Positions 11,599 through 21,982 of a stretch of DNA of 26,943 nucleotides are shown here, one piece after another; the first letter of the stretch is position 1; every line of letters starts with the position of its first letter. A model generated the notes under the pieces. It saw only the letters and a program-made list of their open reading frames with translations. It had not been told where the DNA came from and made no database searches. A program made the position numbers and the translations under genes. This DNA comes from Psilocybe azurescens (Eukaryota; Basidiomycota; Agaricomycetes; Agaricales; Agrocybaceae), in assembly GCA_023853785.1 (NCBI GenBank), contig JAJIRX010000112.1, positions 1 to 26,943 on the forward strand, read 5' to 3'.

Positions 11599-14172
11599 AT
11601 GGCCGGACTTCAGCACGACGACGAAGCTCTTGCGGCAGTCGCTCATGCAAAGGTGGATATCAAAGAAACTGACGATAGTTCTGAGCAATATTCGCATGAA
11701 CTGGATGGAGTTCACGACGGTTTGGTTTTTCCCACCGACGAGGAGCGTGCCACCCTGCGACGTATTGCAGACACAATTCCCTGGAGTGCATACCGTGAGT
11801 GCCATTCTATATCGCAGAAAGTACAATTGTGATTCAAGAGTTACTCTTCCGGGCAGTCATTGCCGTAGTAGAGCTCGCAGAACGATTCTCGGTAAGTGTG
11901 TCGGTTACCTCAGCAATTCTGACCTAACATTTTTATCTCAAGTTCTACGGCTCTAGCGTAGTCTTCGTAAGCACAAGCTGTATTCCTCGTTTCATTCATT
12001 CATCAACTTTCTATGGCTGTAGACAAACTTTATCCAAAAGCCCTTACCAGATGGCTCCCATACTGGCGCTGGAGGAGCTCACGGGCAATCAGGTGCCCTG
12101 GGTATGGGCCAGCGGGCATCTACGGGCTTGACCACATTCTACACGTTCTGGTTCGTCGATTACACATGAGACTTTCAGCTTGTTTTCACACACCAAGTAT
12201 AGGTGCTATGTTACTCCCTTACTTGGAGCATATATTGCCGATACGTACTGGGGCCGATTCAAAACCATCTGCGTGGCCGTTGTAATAGCTTTCGTTGGCC
12301 ATATTATTCTCATCATATCAGCCGTCCCTGGTGTCATTGAAAAACAAAGTGCTATCGGTGCCTTCTCTCTTGCTTTGATTATCATGGGCCTCGGTGAGTT
12401 CCACCTTGCAAGGCTTGTAAGTTAGTTGCTCGTTGATCTGAACAAGGCGGATTTAGGGACCGGTCTTTTCAAGGCCAACATATCTCCGTTGATCGCTGAA
12501 CAGTACAAACGAACCAGAATGTCCGTCATCACAACCAAAAGCGGCGAAAGAGTTATTGTGGATCCCTCGTTAACGATATCGCGAATTTACATGGTGGGTT
12601 TGGATGCTGTTTTGTCAACGATCATTTGCTTACCGCGTTGTGCAGTACTTCTATTTCTTCGTCAACATTGGCGCACTGATTGGTCAAATATCCATGACCT
12701 ACTCGGAGAAAGTAAGATCATGTCACTGGTATAATAAATTAGTTTTACTCAACAAGAGTCCGGTGGATCTCAGTATGTTGGCTTCTGGTTGGCGTACACT
12801 CTTCCCACCGTCGTTTTCCTTCTCTGCCCAATTGTTCTGTTCGTCGGCCGCAATAAATATGCGCGATCTCCACCAACAGGCTCTGTTCTAGGCACCGCTT
12901 TCCGCCTCTTCAGATACGCTGCTGGCGGGAAATGGAGTTGGAATCCCATCAGGACGTATCAAAATTTCACACAGCCAGGCTTTTGGGATAATGCCAAACC
13001 CAGCAGACAAGCTGCTGAAAAGAGACCTGTATGGATGAACTTTGACGACGTGTGGGTAGATGAAGTTAAGCGTGGACTTAAAGCTTGCACTGTTTTCTGC
13101 TTTTTCCCAATTTGGTGTACGTGCAATTTTGATTTTAAGTTTCATGACGAGGAACGATAGGCTGATACTCTTCAATCTCTATTGAAGGGCTTACATATAA
13201 TCAAATTAACAACAATTTGACCTCGCAGGCAGCGGAGATGTCCACACACGGTCTCCCCAATGACATCTTGTCGAACTTGGACCCCTTCGCTCTGCTCATT
13301 CTCATCCCCATTTGCGATGTGTTCGTACGTAAACACTGGTTGCTCTCCTTTTATGGCCCAAACAGGCTCTGACATTGACGCCGTAGATTTACCCGGCGCT
13401 TCGTCGCATGGGTCTTAACTTTACAGCGCTGAAGAAGATCACCTTTGGTTTCATGACTGGTACAATTGCTATGATCTGGGCTGCCGGTAAGCTTTGAATC
13501 TTAGTTTTCATATTACTAGCCCACATGAATTTCACCCGCCAGTCGTCCAACACTACATCTATAAGGTGAACAAATAGAACATTTGTCTAGGTTGACATAT
13601 TTCCAACTCTGCCTCTGTAGACCAGTCCGTGTGGGTATTCAGCAGCTGACTGTGAAGCTCCAAACGTGTCTCCTCTCAATGTGTGGATTCAAACCGGATC
13701 GTGAGTCCACCGTGCAAATGACCATTCTTGCTCCCTTGACTCCCACCTCTGTAAATTTCTAGTTATATCTTCATCGCCATTAGTGAAATCCTGGCATCAA
13801 TTACCGGGCTCGAGTATGCCTTCACAAAGGCGCCCAAGAACATGCGGTCTCTCGTAATGTCCGTCTTCCTGTTTATGTCTGCTATATCATCTGCTCTTGG
13901 CGAGGCTTTCGTCTGTAAGTGTCATCGTCTTCTCCTGATGCTATGCATCATCTCACAGTATTTTATCAACAATTGCAGCTCTATCCACTGATCCTCTATT
14001 GGTTTGGAATTACGGAACCATGGCTGTCCTTGCGTTCGTTGTTGGCTGCATCTTCTGGTGGTTATTCAAGGACCTAGATGCTCAAGAAGACGAGCTCAAT
14101 AACATTTCCGAAGGCCATGTGAATGTTTGTCGTGACGAGAAGCATAAATACGAGAAGCGGCTTTCACAGTAA
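11599..14172 (+). CDS. ptr2: Proton-coupled oligopeptide transporter (POT/PTR2 family), 14 exons, intact
   Basis: Exons 11599-11794, 11857-11891, 11943-11966, 12023-12150, 12203-12393, 12457-12593, 12646-12711, 12774-13116, 13188-13324, 13387-13486, 13543-13565, 13621-13700, 13763-13914, 13979-14172 join in perfect phase to 602 codons with no frame break. Family signatures are clear: ELAERFSFYG (the ExxER proton-coupling motif of TM1), LLGAYIADTYWGRFKTI, KANISPLIAEQY, FYFFVNIGALIG (second PTR2 signature), YNQINNNLTSQAAEM, and GLEYAFTKAPKNMRSLVMS near the C-terminus. It imports di- and tripeptides with protons across the plasma membrane, supplying nitrogen. The acidic N-terminal tail and the large loop after TM6 are as usual for fungal PTR2. 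An overlapping plus-strand frame (11435-11956) is a shadow. Confidence 0.93.
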
Positions 14173-14742
14173 TTCATTCATGATTCCCTATTCCTTTAGC
14201 TACTCGTTGTCATGTACCATATCTTAGGGAAATAGAACACGATATTTCCCTGCTATAACACGCGCTCAGGCTCAGTTCAAACCACATATGAATCGGACTA
14301 GTCCTCGCCTTTGAAATTATGCAGCCAGGCAACGATGTCTTCATTCAAGACTCCATGAGATCCGCGCACCATAAGAACATGATTTATACAGTTATGCATT
14401 CGATATCAACAGTTAACATCCAGAGCCGGTATACATACAAATTGGTATTCTAAGCACAGGAATGGGAAAAGAACTCTAACCTACACCGGAAAGCATCTGG
14501 AAAGGCAGTCAGAAACGGTACAATCAAGCGAATTACAGAAAGTTAAATGTTAACCCTTGCGGCTCCCAAATAAGTTAAAGCGAGAAAATGAGGGTAACAG
14601 ATCAAAAATAGGGAATACAGCGGAAAAGGGGGGAAATGACGAGATCTGAAGACAACTACTAGGTGATTGTATACTACATTGTAAAGAGATGGAAAAAAAC
14701 ATGAACGAGTCTAAAAATAGAACACGGGAACAACTATCCACC
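14173..14742. other. Region downstream of PTR2, with one short open frame
   Basis: The minus strand at 14298-14399 has a 33-codon frame ending VRGSHGVLNEDIVAWLHNF plus four residues and a stop. It reads like the C-terminal exon of a real protein, but a TGA lies directly upstream of its ATG and I found no acceptor that would attach further exons. The rest is non-coding by eye, up to the transposon's target duplication. Confidence 0.3.
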
Positions 14743-14750
14743 ATCGGAGG

Positions 14751-14782
14751 AGGACCCCGGGCAATGGGGGGTGAGGCCTGAT
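14751..14782 (+). repeat. Left terminal inverted repeat
   Basis: It pairs with 15737-15767. It starts aggaccccgggca and ends ggcctgat, with six Gs in the run where the right copy has five. Confidence 0.8.
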
Positions 14783-14978
14783 CCAGAGAGCACATTTTTC
14801 GTCCGGACACAAGGTAGGCCATTTTGTCCGGATTGGACCTACCCTCCTCTGATTTTCTCAAATTTTGTCTGGACCATGGACCTAGCCCATTTTTGCTAAA
14901 ATTTGTCCGGATCGGTAGGATCAGGCCTAAAATTGCTCCAGATGGTGCAGGGGCCTCAAAAACATAGGAAACGAGGCG

Positions 14979-15470
14979 TTAGAGTAGGTGTCTAAATAGT
15001 GCATAAAAGTAATAGATACGACATATAGCTAACTTTTCTTGAATCCCGTACTGAGTAACTCCTAAGAACCTCAACGCCTTTTGTAACTGCTTGTCGGCTT
15101 TTTGTAGGGTGCAAAATTGGTTCAAATCGTCAGGCGAGAGCTCGAGAGTAGAGGCCTGATGTTGATGCTGAGAGCCTGCCTTGTAATCGAGGAGTGTAAG
15201 AAAGTTGATTGATGAGAGTAGAAGAAATTGACAAGTTTGAAAGATTGCGGTAGCGGCTGGAACAGAGCGGAATTGTCGAGCATACATATGTTCAAAAACT
15301 TGAACTTGCACCATGTAAGATATTGCGGAAATGATGGAAGGCTCGGTAACCGAGCTATGCCTGACACGCCTGAGAGTGATATTGCTGAGCAGTGAAGACT
15401 GGCTAGAGTGCGGTGGGACTACTTTTTCATTGGGAAAAATCTTGAAAAATCTTAAAAAATAAAATAACAT
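14979..15470 (-). CDS. 163-codon open frame inside the terminal-repeat element
   Basis: The frame starts with an ATG at 15470 and is open to 14979, filling about half the element. The product is hydrophobic at its start and ends with an Asn/Gln/Leu-rich part (LSPDDLNQFCTLQKADK, ALRFLGVTQYGIQEKL) that looks protein-like. I recognise no hAT dimerisation domain, DDE residues or BED zinc finger. It could be a remnant of a transposase, a captured host fragment, or chance in AT-rich sequence. No splice sites are needed. Confidence 0.3.
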   Translation of the reverse strand: MLFYFLRFFKIFPNEKVVPPHSSQSSLLSNITLRRVRHSSVTEPSIISAISYMVQVQVFEHMYARQFRSVPAATAIFQTCQFLLLSSINFLTLLDYKAGSQHQHQASTLELSPDDLNQFCTLQKADKQLQKALRFLGVTQYGIQEKLAICRIYYFYALFRHLL

Positions 15471-15736
15471 GCAAGTGTAAATAGACGAGGAGAAAGTACA
15501 TGAAAATATGAACGTATGCTACGAGACGTTTTCGAATTTGTGAATCATAAATCTCAAATTCACACTAAACATGTACACCATGTACAGCTGCCTTTTGTCT
15601 GGACCAGGGATCTGGCCATATTCTAAGAAATGATTTCCGTCTGGATTATGGGACCTAGCCTTGTCAAAAAATCTTCAATTTTGTCCGGATTGGCACCTGG
15701 CCTTTTGAAATTTTTGAAAAATCTGTCCGGATTGGT

Positions 15737-15767
15737 ATCAGGCCTCACCCCCATTGCCCGGGGTCCT
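15737..15767 (-). repeat. Right terminal inverted repeat
   Basis: This is the reverse complement of the left repeat and ends ggggtcct, directly followed by the second copy of the 8-bp duplication. Confidence 0.8.
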
Positions 15768-15775
15768 ATCGGAGG

Positions 15776-16089
15776 TCGTTAAAGATGTGATCTGATGAGA
15801 TGAAGACGGACGAAATGGCAAGAATGCTGTCGTGAAACAACGTGCACTGGAGATGCACACGACCTCCGGGTATGTCCTTCGTTGCCTTTCGGCACACGAA
15901 TGACGTTGATGAATGTCAGATTACTGTCAAGTAGACAAGCACATCAGCGCGAAGTGGACCAGTATGCTAACGTCTGAGAAACCACTTACAAAAGCAGTAG
16001 GAAAGAGCAATCAATTCCGCATCCAACTAAGATTTTGCATTGCCAATGCCATCGCCACCTCCACTTCCATCATTATGACCGCAGGGGTA
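15776..16089. other. Short spacer between the element and the F-box gene
   Basis: An overlapping plus-strand frame (15913-16281) is opposite the F-box gene's last exon and has no features of its own. No gene seen. Confidence 0.4.
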
Positions 16090-17942
16090 TCAAAGGGGTA
16101 TAACCCTAATATCCTTCCTCATCTTCCGCTTGAAGTCGTTCCCTCCGCCTTTATCCAATCTGTGCCTGAATCTCCTCAAGAATGGAACGCCAATGAGTGG
16201 TATTCCCCTCTCAACCACCGCCAGCGCCTCGGGGATTCCTTGCTTGTCCACGACAACATCATAGCATCCTTCTTGCTTTAGATGGTTCGGACACCGCTCC
16301 CGTGCCCACCGGATGTTGATCTGCTTGAGAGCCGGATTGTATTTGAGGATGCGAAGTGCAGTTGAAAGCATGTTTTCGTCAATGTATTTATGGCCTTTTG
16401 TTAATGAGAAACGTTTGAGGGAAGGAAGGAGGTACAGTTGGGTTATTAGTTGCTTAAGTGGTTTCTTGGGTCCCCTAAGTATGGATGTTATGAAGAAGTG
16501 TCAGAGAAAGACTCACTACAGTAAAGGAAGTGGTACACATGAAATGGAAGTCGGTGAGTTTTGGACAGGAAGTGAGGATGGAGAAGAAGAAAAGGGCGTG
16601 ATCTTGACTTGGGTTCAGTACGTGCGTCCAGATGTCGAGGCTTGTGAGATTCGTCAGCGTCCTGAGGATAGGGCAGACAGCAGCCAGCCGGCTCTCGTAC
16701 ACAGGTTCGCAGGTGAGGTCGAGCGTCTCGATGGCCTGTGGATTGGGCAGTTCCGCGAGCTGCTGGTACACCCCAATAAAGGTGTCAAGGGCAGGTAGGG
16801 AACTGGACGCCAGACGCATGGGAATGTTGTCGGGCGACATCCAACGTTTGAAGTTCCATAGAAATCGAATGTATTTCAGGTCAGTATGGAGGTCGAGAAA
16901 GGCGGATAACGTGCTGGTCAGTGCTGGCGGACCTAGGGAGAAGTCGGACTGATATCCAAACGAGCCCAGAGTCAGTGTATGAAGTTTCGGCCAGTGGCCT
17001 TCAGTGATACGGTCAAAGTCGAACACGCGCGCAGAGGAGGAGAAACTGCATATCGCAAGTTCCTGCAGGTCGGGACAGCGCGTGAGCAGCATGTCCCATA
17101 GCAGCAGCGGCAGGGCCTCCTGCACAGGAAAAAGATCTTCAAACGTTTAGAAAGAGATAACTTCAATAGGTTGACACATACCTGATCCTCCGAGGCCGTG
17201 CCTCACGATAAGCGAGAAGCTAGTGAGGTTCGAAAAATCGAACAAAGTGCAAGAGGGGTCAAGCGGTCGAATGCCGACGTTTGAGAATACACTTCTGAGC
17301 TCGGGGCAGCTGTGATTGCGTCAGCGGTCGTTTGTGTGGAGCAGCGCCAGAGGCAAGGAGACCCACTTTGATCGTAACGTCTCCCATAACGAGTCATCCG
17401 GAAGCTCGAGCCCGTCCCAGTCAAAAGTGTGCATCGCAGTGAGGTCCATGGATATGTCTTGAATCATGGTCACGACCCATGCTTCGCTGAGCTGCTCATC
17501 GGGTCGCGGCCAGGCAAGATAGTAGTTCGGCCGTACAGCCAGCTTCCGCACGTGTGCACAGATATCCTTCCGTGATCTCAGCATGTTTAAAGTCACTCTA
17601 CAGTTCTTGCTGGATTTGAGAGTCACTGTCTCGTACAAAGCTGGCAGGAGCAATGCTCGGAGATGTTTGGACTGGATTGCTAAGCGTTCAGTCTTTCACT
17701 AAACATGAGGTACGACTACTCACAGCCAAGCTAAAGCTCAGGATATCCGATGGCGCCAGTAAATCCACTATTTCCCGCACAATATCTGCTGGTATAGACC
17801 CCACCGCCGCCGTTGCTGATATCGACCCGTAGATGGATGTCCGCGTTGAAAGGGGAAGTTGAAAGAGAGTCTTGAGACTTCTTCGTCGGCCATTCTTCGT
17901 TAGACTGTCGCGAATATCCTGGTAGTTGTACGCGTCATCCAT
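16090..17942 (-). CDS. F-box/LRR-type protein, four exons, one in-frame stop
   Basis: Exons: complement of 17724-17942, 17182-17671, 16517-17136, 16090-16464; 568 codons. An F-box-like segment follows a basic N-terminus: SIPADIVREIVDLLAPSDIL, then SKHLRALLLPALYETVTL across the first intron. The rest has the irregular leucine-rich pattern of fungal F-box/LRR proteins (CPELRSVFSNVGIRPLD, LLTRCPDLQELAICSFS, SCPKLTDFHFMC). Such proteins recruit substrates to SCF ubiquitin ligases through Skp1. All four exons join in phase, but TGA at 17321-17323 interrupts exon 2 between TNDR and the region leading to CPELRS. A pair of compensating indels there would instead read ADAITAA, so it may be a base error, a true nonsense mutation or an indel pair. 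Confidence 0.75.
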
Positions 17943-18619
17943 AGTAAAGAATTGGGAGGTGCCCCGACGGGGCAGCGTTGGGAGCAGCGTGCAAGGGGCA
18001 ACCTGTCTAGGACTCAAGGCTGCAGCAACCAGAATAGGACTACATCACAGCCACTAGATCTCTCACAGCTATGTAAATGTAATCTTATCTTTTATCTTTT
18101 GACAGGCCCGAACTATTTCACGGTATTTTGAACGAATTTTGAATCCAACTTGAATCAACTTCCTGGCTCATAATAAGTGCCGGAAATGTGATAGAACCAG
18201 TGATGTACGGGTATGAACTATTTAATCGAGTTAGAGTTAGGGTAGCCATCAAAGTTACTAACTCGATGACAAGAACGACGTTGTTTCAATGAGCCAAATA
18301 TAGACTTTGAATAGGACTGAAATCTTACTTCAAATACATAGGTTGCATGATTGAAAAGTTCTTAGTTTGTTTTCGTGCAGCGTGTTTCTGGAATTGAGAG
18401 TTTGCATTGACATTTATGACCGAGGCGTAATATAATAACATATACACCTGTAGCCACGATACAACCTGAGGGACTCTTTTAAACTGACTAGTCTTCCGCA
18501 GTAGTCATTTAATTCCAATACCACTAATCATTGCATCACGAGATTATAACTATGTTTCAATCGCAGTGAATTTATGAGAAGACCCAAGTATGGAATGACG
18601 TCGACGCCTCAAATCCCCA
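17943..18619. other. Divergent intergenic region
   Basis: This lies between the divergent F-box and tyrosinase-domain genes and should hold both promoters. I see no upstream tyrosinase catalytic exons (no copper-binding His motifs in any frame). No repeats or RNA genes noted. Confidence 0.5.
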
Positions 18620-18625
18620 TATATA
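18620..18625 (+). promoter_or_regulatory. TATA box of the tyrosinase-domain gene
   Basis: tatata lies about 45 nt before the ATG at 18667, followed by a C-rich leader typical of highly expressed fungal genes. It supports independent transcription from this ATG. Confidence 0.55.
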
Positions 18626-18666
18626 CCCTTCCTACGGCCTCCCTACATCCACCACCATACTAAAAC

Positions 18667-19302
18667 ATGAGCTTACCAGCTGAATACCCCTCCATCGCAT
18701 CGACCCTGCCAGCTCAGAACCAGCCTCTCTGGGAATGGTCAGCGCGTGTCCGATTCAACAAACACGAACTTGGATCCAGTTTCACAGTTTGCCTGTTCCT
18801 CGGTGAACCGCCAAAGGACCCGGAAGAGTGGCTTACAGCTTCAAACTTCGCAGGTGCACACCATGCGTTCGTTGCGGGCGGAGGGTATGGTCGTCGTCGT
18901 GACCCAGGCAGGGATACGGGCGAGGGCTTTGTGAACCTCAATTCCGCCATCGTACGGCTTTCAAAACTGAATACGCTTGATCCTGAGGCCATTGAGCCAT
19001 ACCTGAAATCTGAGTTACAATGGAGAGTGCAGAAGGTATGTTGTGGATTCGAGCCGACGAAATTATTGGACTGATGCGTGAGATGATAGACGGACACGAC
19101 TCCAGCGGAGCTCCAGTCTTTGGAAATTGTCGTTTTCGCAACGCCATTGACATATCCACCAGGATCAATGTTTCCTGTCCCTGGAGAACGTCGTCGATAT
19201 AGCAGTATTACGTTTGGAAAAAAGGAGGATGCCGTGAAGAAGGTTTGGGAGGTATTTGAGGAGATGTCGAACATATCCGGCCGTTACTTAGTTAATGCTT
19301 GA
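18667..19302 (+). CDS. Stand-alone tyrosinase C-terminal-domain protein, two exons, intact
   Basis: Exons 18667-19035 and 19090-19302 join in phase 0 to 193 residues. The sequence follows the C-terminal (lid) domain of fungal tyrosinases: WSARVRFNKHELGSSFTVCL, FLGEPPKDPEEW, AGAHHAFVAGG, the loop GEGFVNLNSAIVRLSKLNTL, DPEAIEPYLKSELQWRV, then EIVVFATPLTYPPGSMFPVP. In a full tyrosinase this domain covers the active site and keeps the enzyme latent until it is cut off. Here there is no catalytic domain, no signal peptide and only one cysteine (Cys42). The start is set by a TATA box about 45 nt upstream and by the domain beginning right after it. The role is unknown; regulating or chaperoning a tyrosinase in trans is only a guess. 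No frame break. Confidence 0.8.
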
Positions 19303-19878
19303 AGCCATGAATGGTGCCGTTTGAGGCGACTCAAGTGCTATCGAAAGAGCGATGTTGAGGAGAAATTCGACAAGAATTTTATGAGCGTTGATTGAGCGTT
19401 GATCTTTGAGATAGAAAATACGAGACTTGCTTCTCAGTCATAGATTTCTCGAGAATGCTTGTAACATTGGTGAAACTGTGGTGGATTCAAGCTGGATTGC
19501 AATAGAATGACACTTGTTGGTTACTGCGGTTTATTAATTATTAAATATAAAATCGGACTTCAAAATTTCGAAATAATTTTGAAAGTTAGGAATTTTAAAG
19601 GCATGTCAACTTTTACTTGCGATCATATGTAGTAAGTACTTGCATAATTTTGTTTGAAATATCCAACGCTTCAACCGGATTTAACATCGCTTCAAAATTT
19701 ACACTATCGCTCACCTAACCCCTCCGTATTTCATGCAGCTTGCCATTTGTGTACTGCAAGTCGATGTAAAGAGTTAAATGCTTACATAAACTTGGCCTCA
19801 AGTGGCTTTTCTGGCACACGACCGCCTAAAAGTTGAAATTCAAGACTTTTTCCAGTTCTTTAGCGACTACCACCGGCA
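19303..19878. other. AT-rich intergenic region
   Basis: It contains the 3' side of the tyrosinase-domain gene and presumably the promoter of the M14 gene. No supported gene, repeat or RNA. Confidence 0.4.
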
Positions 19879-21577
19879 ATGTTTCTTCAAATACTGTTTT
19901 TATTCGCTCTTTTACACCTCGTCCTCTGTGACCAACAGGTGTTAAGCCAAACAGAACGGAAGATCGGTCTCTTGAGGAGATTTGCCGCGGTACAGCAAGC
20001 ATTGACTGTGGCTCAGGTACTTTACTCAATCTGTTAAGCAAAAAGAAGCTTATGAAGAGTAAAGGAACACAATCTCGACGTGTGGCATAGAACGAGTTCG
20101 TTTGTGGACATCTATTCCTCCCCGGATGAGCTCTTTTGCCAGAGGAGTTGAAGGAGCTTTCTCACAACGTTACATTCATATCAACGATACCACCAAGACG
20201 AGTAGGATCTGCAGATAGCGGCGTTCATGTCTTTACCAACAGCAGCTTTCACGACGCCTATCACCCTTTGACCGAATTGACGTCGTTCATACACGAATTG
20301 GTCGACACTTATCCGAACATCACTCGTTTGACGAATCTGGGGACCAGTGCGGAGGGAAGAGAAATTCTCGCATTGACGATTTCGACTGGTCCATACCAGG
20401 GAAACAGAGAGAAGAATTAAAGAAGAAAAAGGATAAGAAGAAGACCCCTAGTGGGCCGGCGGGAGAGAAGCTGGGATTCGTGATTATCGGTGCACAACAT
20501 GCTCGCGAGGTTCGTTTTATCGTTTTACTCGGTATAGCCGCTCACATATTTCTAGTGGATTGCCACTGCCACGTCTGTCTATCTTGCCCATGCATTAGTG
20601 GCTGACAGCTCCGAACCCCACTCTCTATCATCTCTTCTCACTCACTTTGTACGTTCGCAAATCGTTGGAGTCCCGACGTCATTCAATTATGTTTTTAGGA
20701 CTTCCATATCGTACCTGTGCCTAATCCTGATGGATACGAGTTCACTTGGGAAAGCGATCGTTTCTGGTACAAAAATCGACAGGTGTTAGGCCCCCATGAG
20801 AAGTGTATCGGACTTGATATGAACCGCAATTGGGCACGTTCGTTCTCACTTGTCCCTTCTCTTTCATTCTAAATGTATCGCAGGGCTATAAATGGAAGCG
20901 CGAGGCTATTGATAGGGGCCTCCAACATACAAAGCCGCGGGAGCCAACTAACCCGTGTTCGCATTGGTACCCTGGCACGCGACCATTCGAAGCGCCGGAA
21001 GTTAACAATCTGGCGAACTGGGTGGCAACTCTTCCAAACGTGGTCGGATTCATAAATCTGAGGAGCTACGGGCAAATGCGTGCGTCTACAATCAGTCCTG
21101 GATTTGGTGAAACTGATAACATCTCAGTATCATCGCCATACTCGTATACCTGCAAGCGATTGCCGAAAGATGCAGAGGATCAAGTTGAAGCCGCGCTCGG
21201 CGCGTCGCATGCTCTCCAGTCTGTTCATGGGACCCACTTCCAGGTAAGAACCACGTCCTTGACACTGGTCCCGCGTGCTAATTCCCTGTTTTAGACCGGA
21301 AAACTTTGCTCCATGTTGTATGCTGCTCCAGGTAACATTCTTGATTGGATGTATGCCCGCGAAGGCATTAAATACTCGTATGTCGCCCATCTCCGCGATA
21401 CTGGAACCGTACGATCCTATCTGCTCTCTTTTATCTTTGGATCGTGTGTTTCTTACTATCTTTCCTTTAGTACGGATTCGCTTTACCAGAAAAATGGATC
21501 CGCCCAACAGGGAAGAAACAGCCAGCCTAGTTGAATACCTTGCCAAGTTCATCGCAAAGCAGGCTAAAAGTTCGTAG
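19879..21577 (+). CDS. ECM14: ECM14-like M14 pseudo-carboxypeptidase, eight exons
   Basis: Exons 19879-20016, 20065-20509, 20556-20648, 20699-20833, 20884-21079, 21128-21243, 21295-21408, 21471-21577; about 448 residues. A signal peptide (MFLQILFLFALLHLVLC) is followed by a propeptide-like region and an M14 fold. Present are GAQHAREW (zinc His192 and Glu195), VPNPDGYEFTW and LDMNRNW (substrate-binding Asn-Arg). Missing are the third zinc ligand, where FINLRSYGQM has Arg331 in place of His, and the catalytic glutamate, where AHLRDTG has His407. ECM14 proteins are known as inactive M14 relatives linked to cell-wall assembly, so a secreted non-catalytic role is likely. Three single-base frame breaks lie in T, A and G runs (20134-20137, 20402-20404, 21510-21512). 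Intron 20834-20883 has a GC donor. Confidence 0.82.
20834..20883 (+). other. GC-AG intron in the M14 gene
   Basis: The exon ends with the Trp of MNRNW, followed by gcacgt. A branch-like ttctaaat and the acceptor cgcag precede GYKWK. Phase 0 is preserved, and no GT donor nearby gives the conserved protein. Confidence 0.65.
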
Positions 21578-21710
21578 ATTATCATTATAATTTTCCTTAC
21601 ATATCCAAATGTGAAAGCTTCGCCTTTTCCGTTCTGGTTTTCGTAGGAACCTTCTAATTGTAATTCTAATATGGGTGCCGAAAAAATAAGGAGAGGCCGC
21701 TGGTAGCCCA

Positions 21711-21732
21711 GTATGTATGTATGTATGTATGC
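21711..21732. repeat. GTAT microsatellite
   Basis: About five units of gtat in tandem between the convergent M14 and membrane-protein genes. Confidence 0.8.
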
Positions 21733-21982
21733 TTTCCATCATCTGTTCTATGTGTTGTATTTCTAGTAGTTTATATCGTATCTTTGCATTGCCATTGTAT
21801 TGTCTCGGGTTTTGTATCTCACCTTAGCTTTTGAATGTCCCCATTTTGATCGCTGATCACGTAGGTGTTGAAGGAGAACAGACGTCGTCGAGAAAGGGTA
21901 GTAAATTAGATTACAGATTAGTTACAATATAGTGGTACAGGTATACTGAGCGCTTTTACTCCCCTCACTATACCAGAACTCG

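Larger units (their letters stand above)
14743..15775. mobile_element. hAT-like terminal-inverted-repeat element with 8-bp target duplication
   Basis: The element spans 14751-15767 (1,017 bp). Its left end begins aggaccccgggcaatggggg and its right end is the inverse, extending about 31-32 bp each (14751-14782 and 15737-15767); the only mismatch is one extra G on the left. Both ends are flanked by the perfect 8-bp copy atcggagg (14743-14750 and 15768-15775), the target-duplication length of hAT elements. Inside, at least seven copies of a ttgtccggattgg-like word lie near the two ends, all in the same orientation. The only long frame (14979-15470, minus) shows no transposase motif I recognise, so this is probably non-autonomous or degenerate. 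Confidence 0.8.

Noticed and set aside
11435..11956. 173-codon plus-strand open frame over the start of PTR2
   Set aside because: It runs through the promoter, exons and introns of PTR2 in another frame; the spliced PTR2 model explains the region fully.
4205..14172. A nutrient-uptake gene cluster (sugar porter, secreted protein, peptide transporter)
   Set aside because: The genes are on both strands, far apart and without shared promoter elements that I could see; proximity alone does not support a pathway.
18714..19274. 186-codon minus-strand open frame
   Set aside because: Exactly antisense to the tyrosinase-domain gene; an effect of its codon use, with no promoter or motif of its own.
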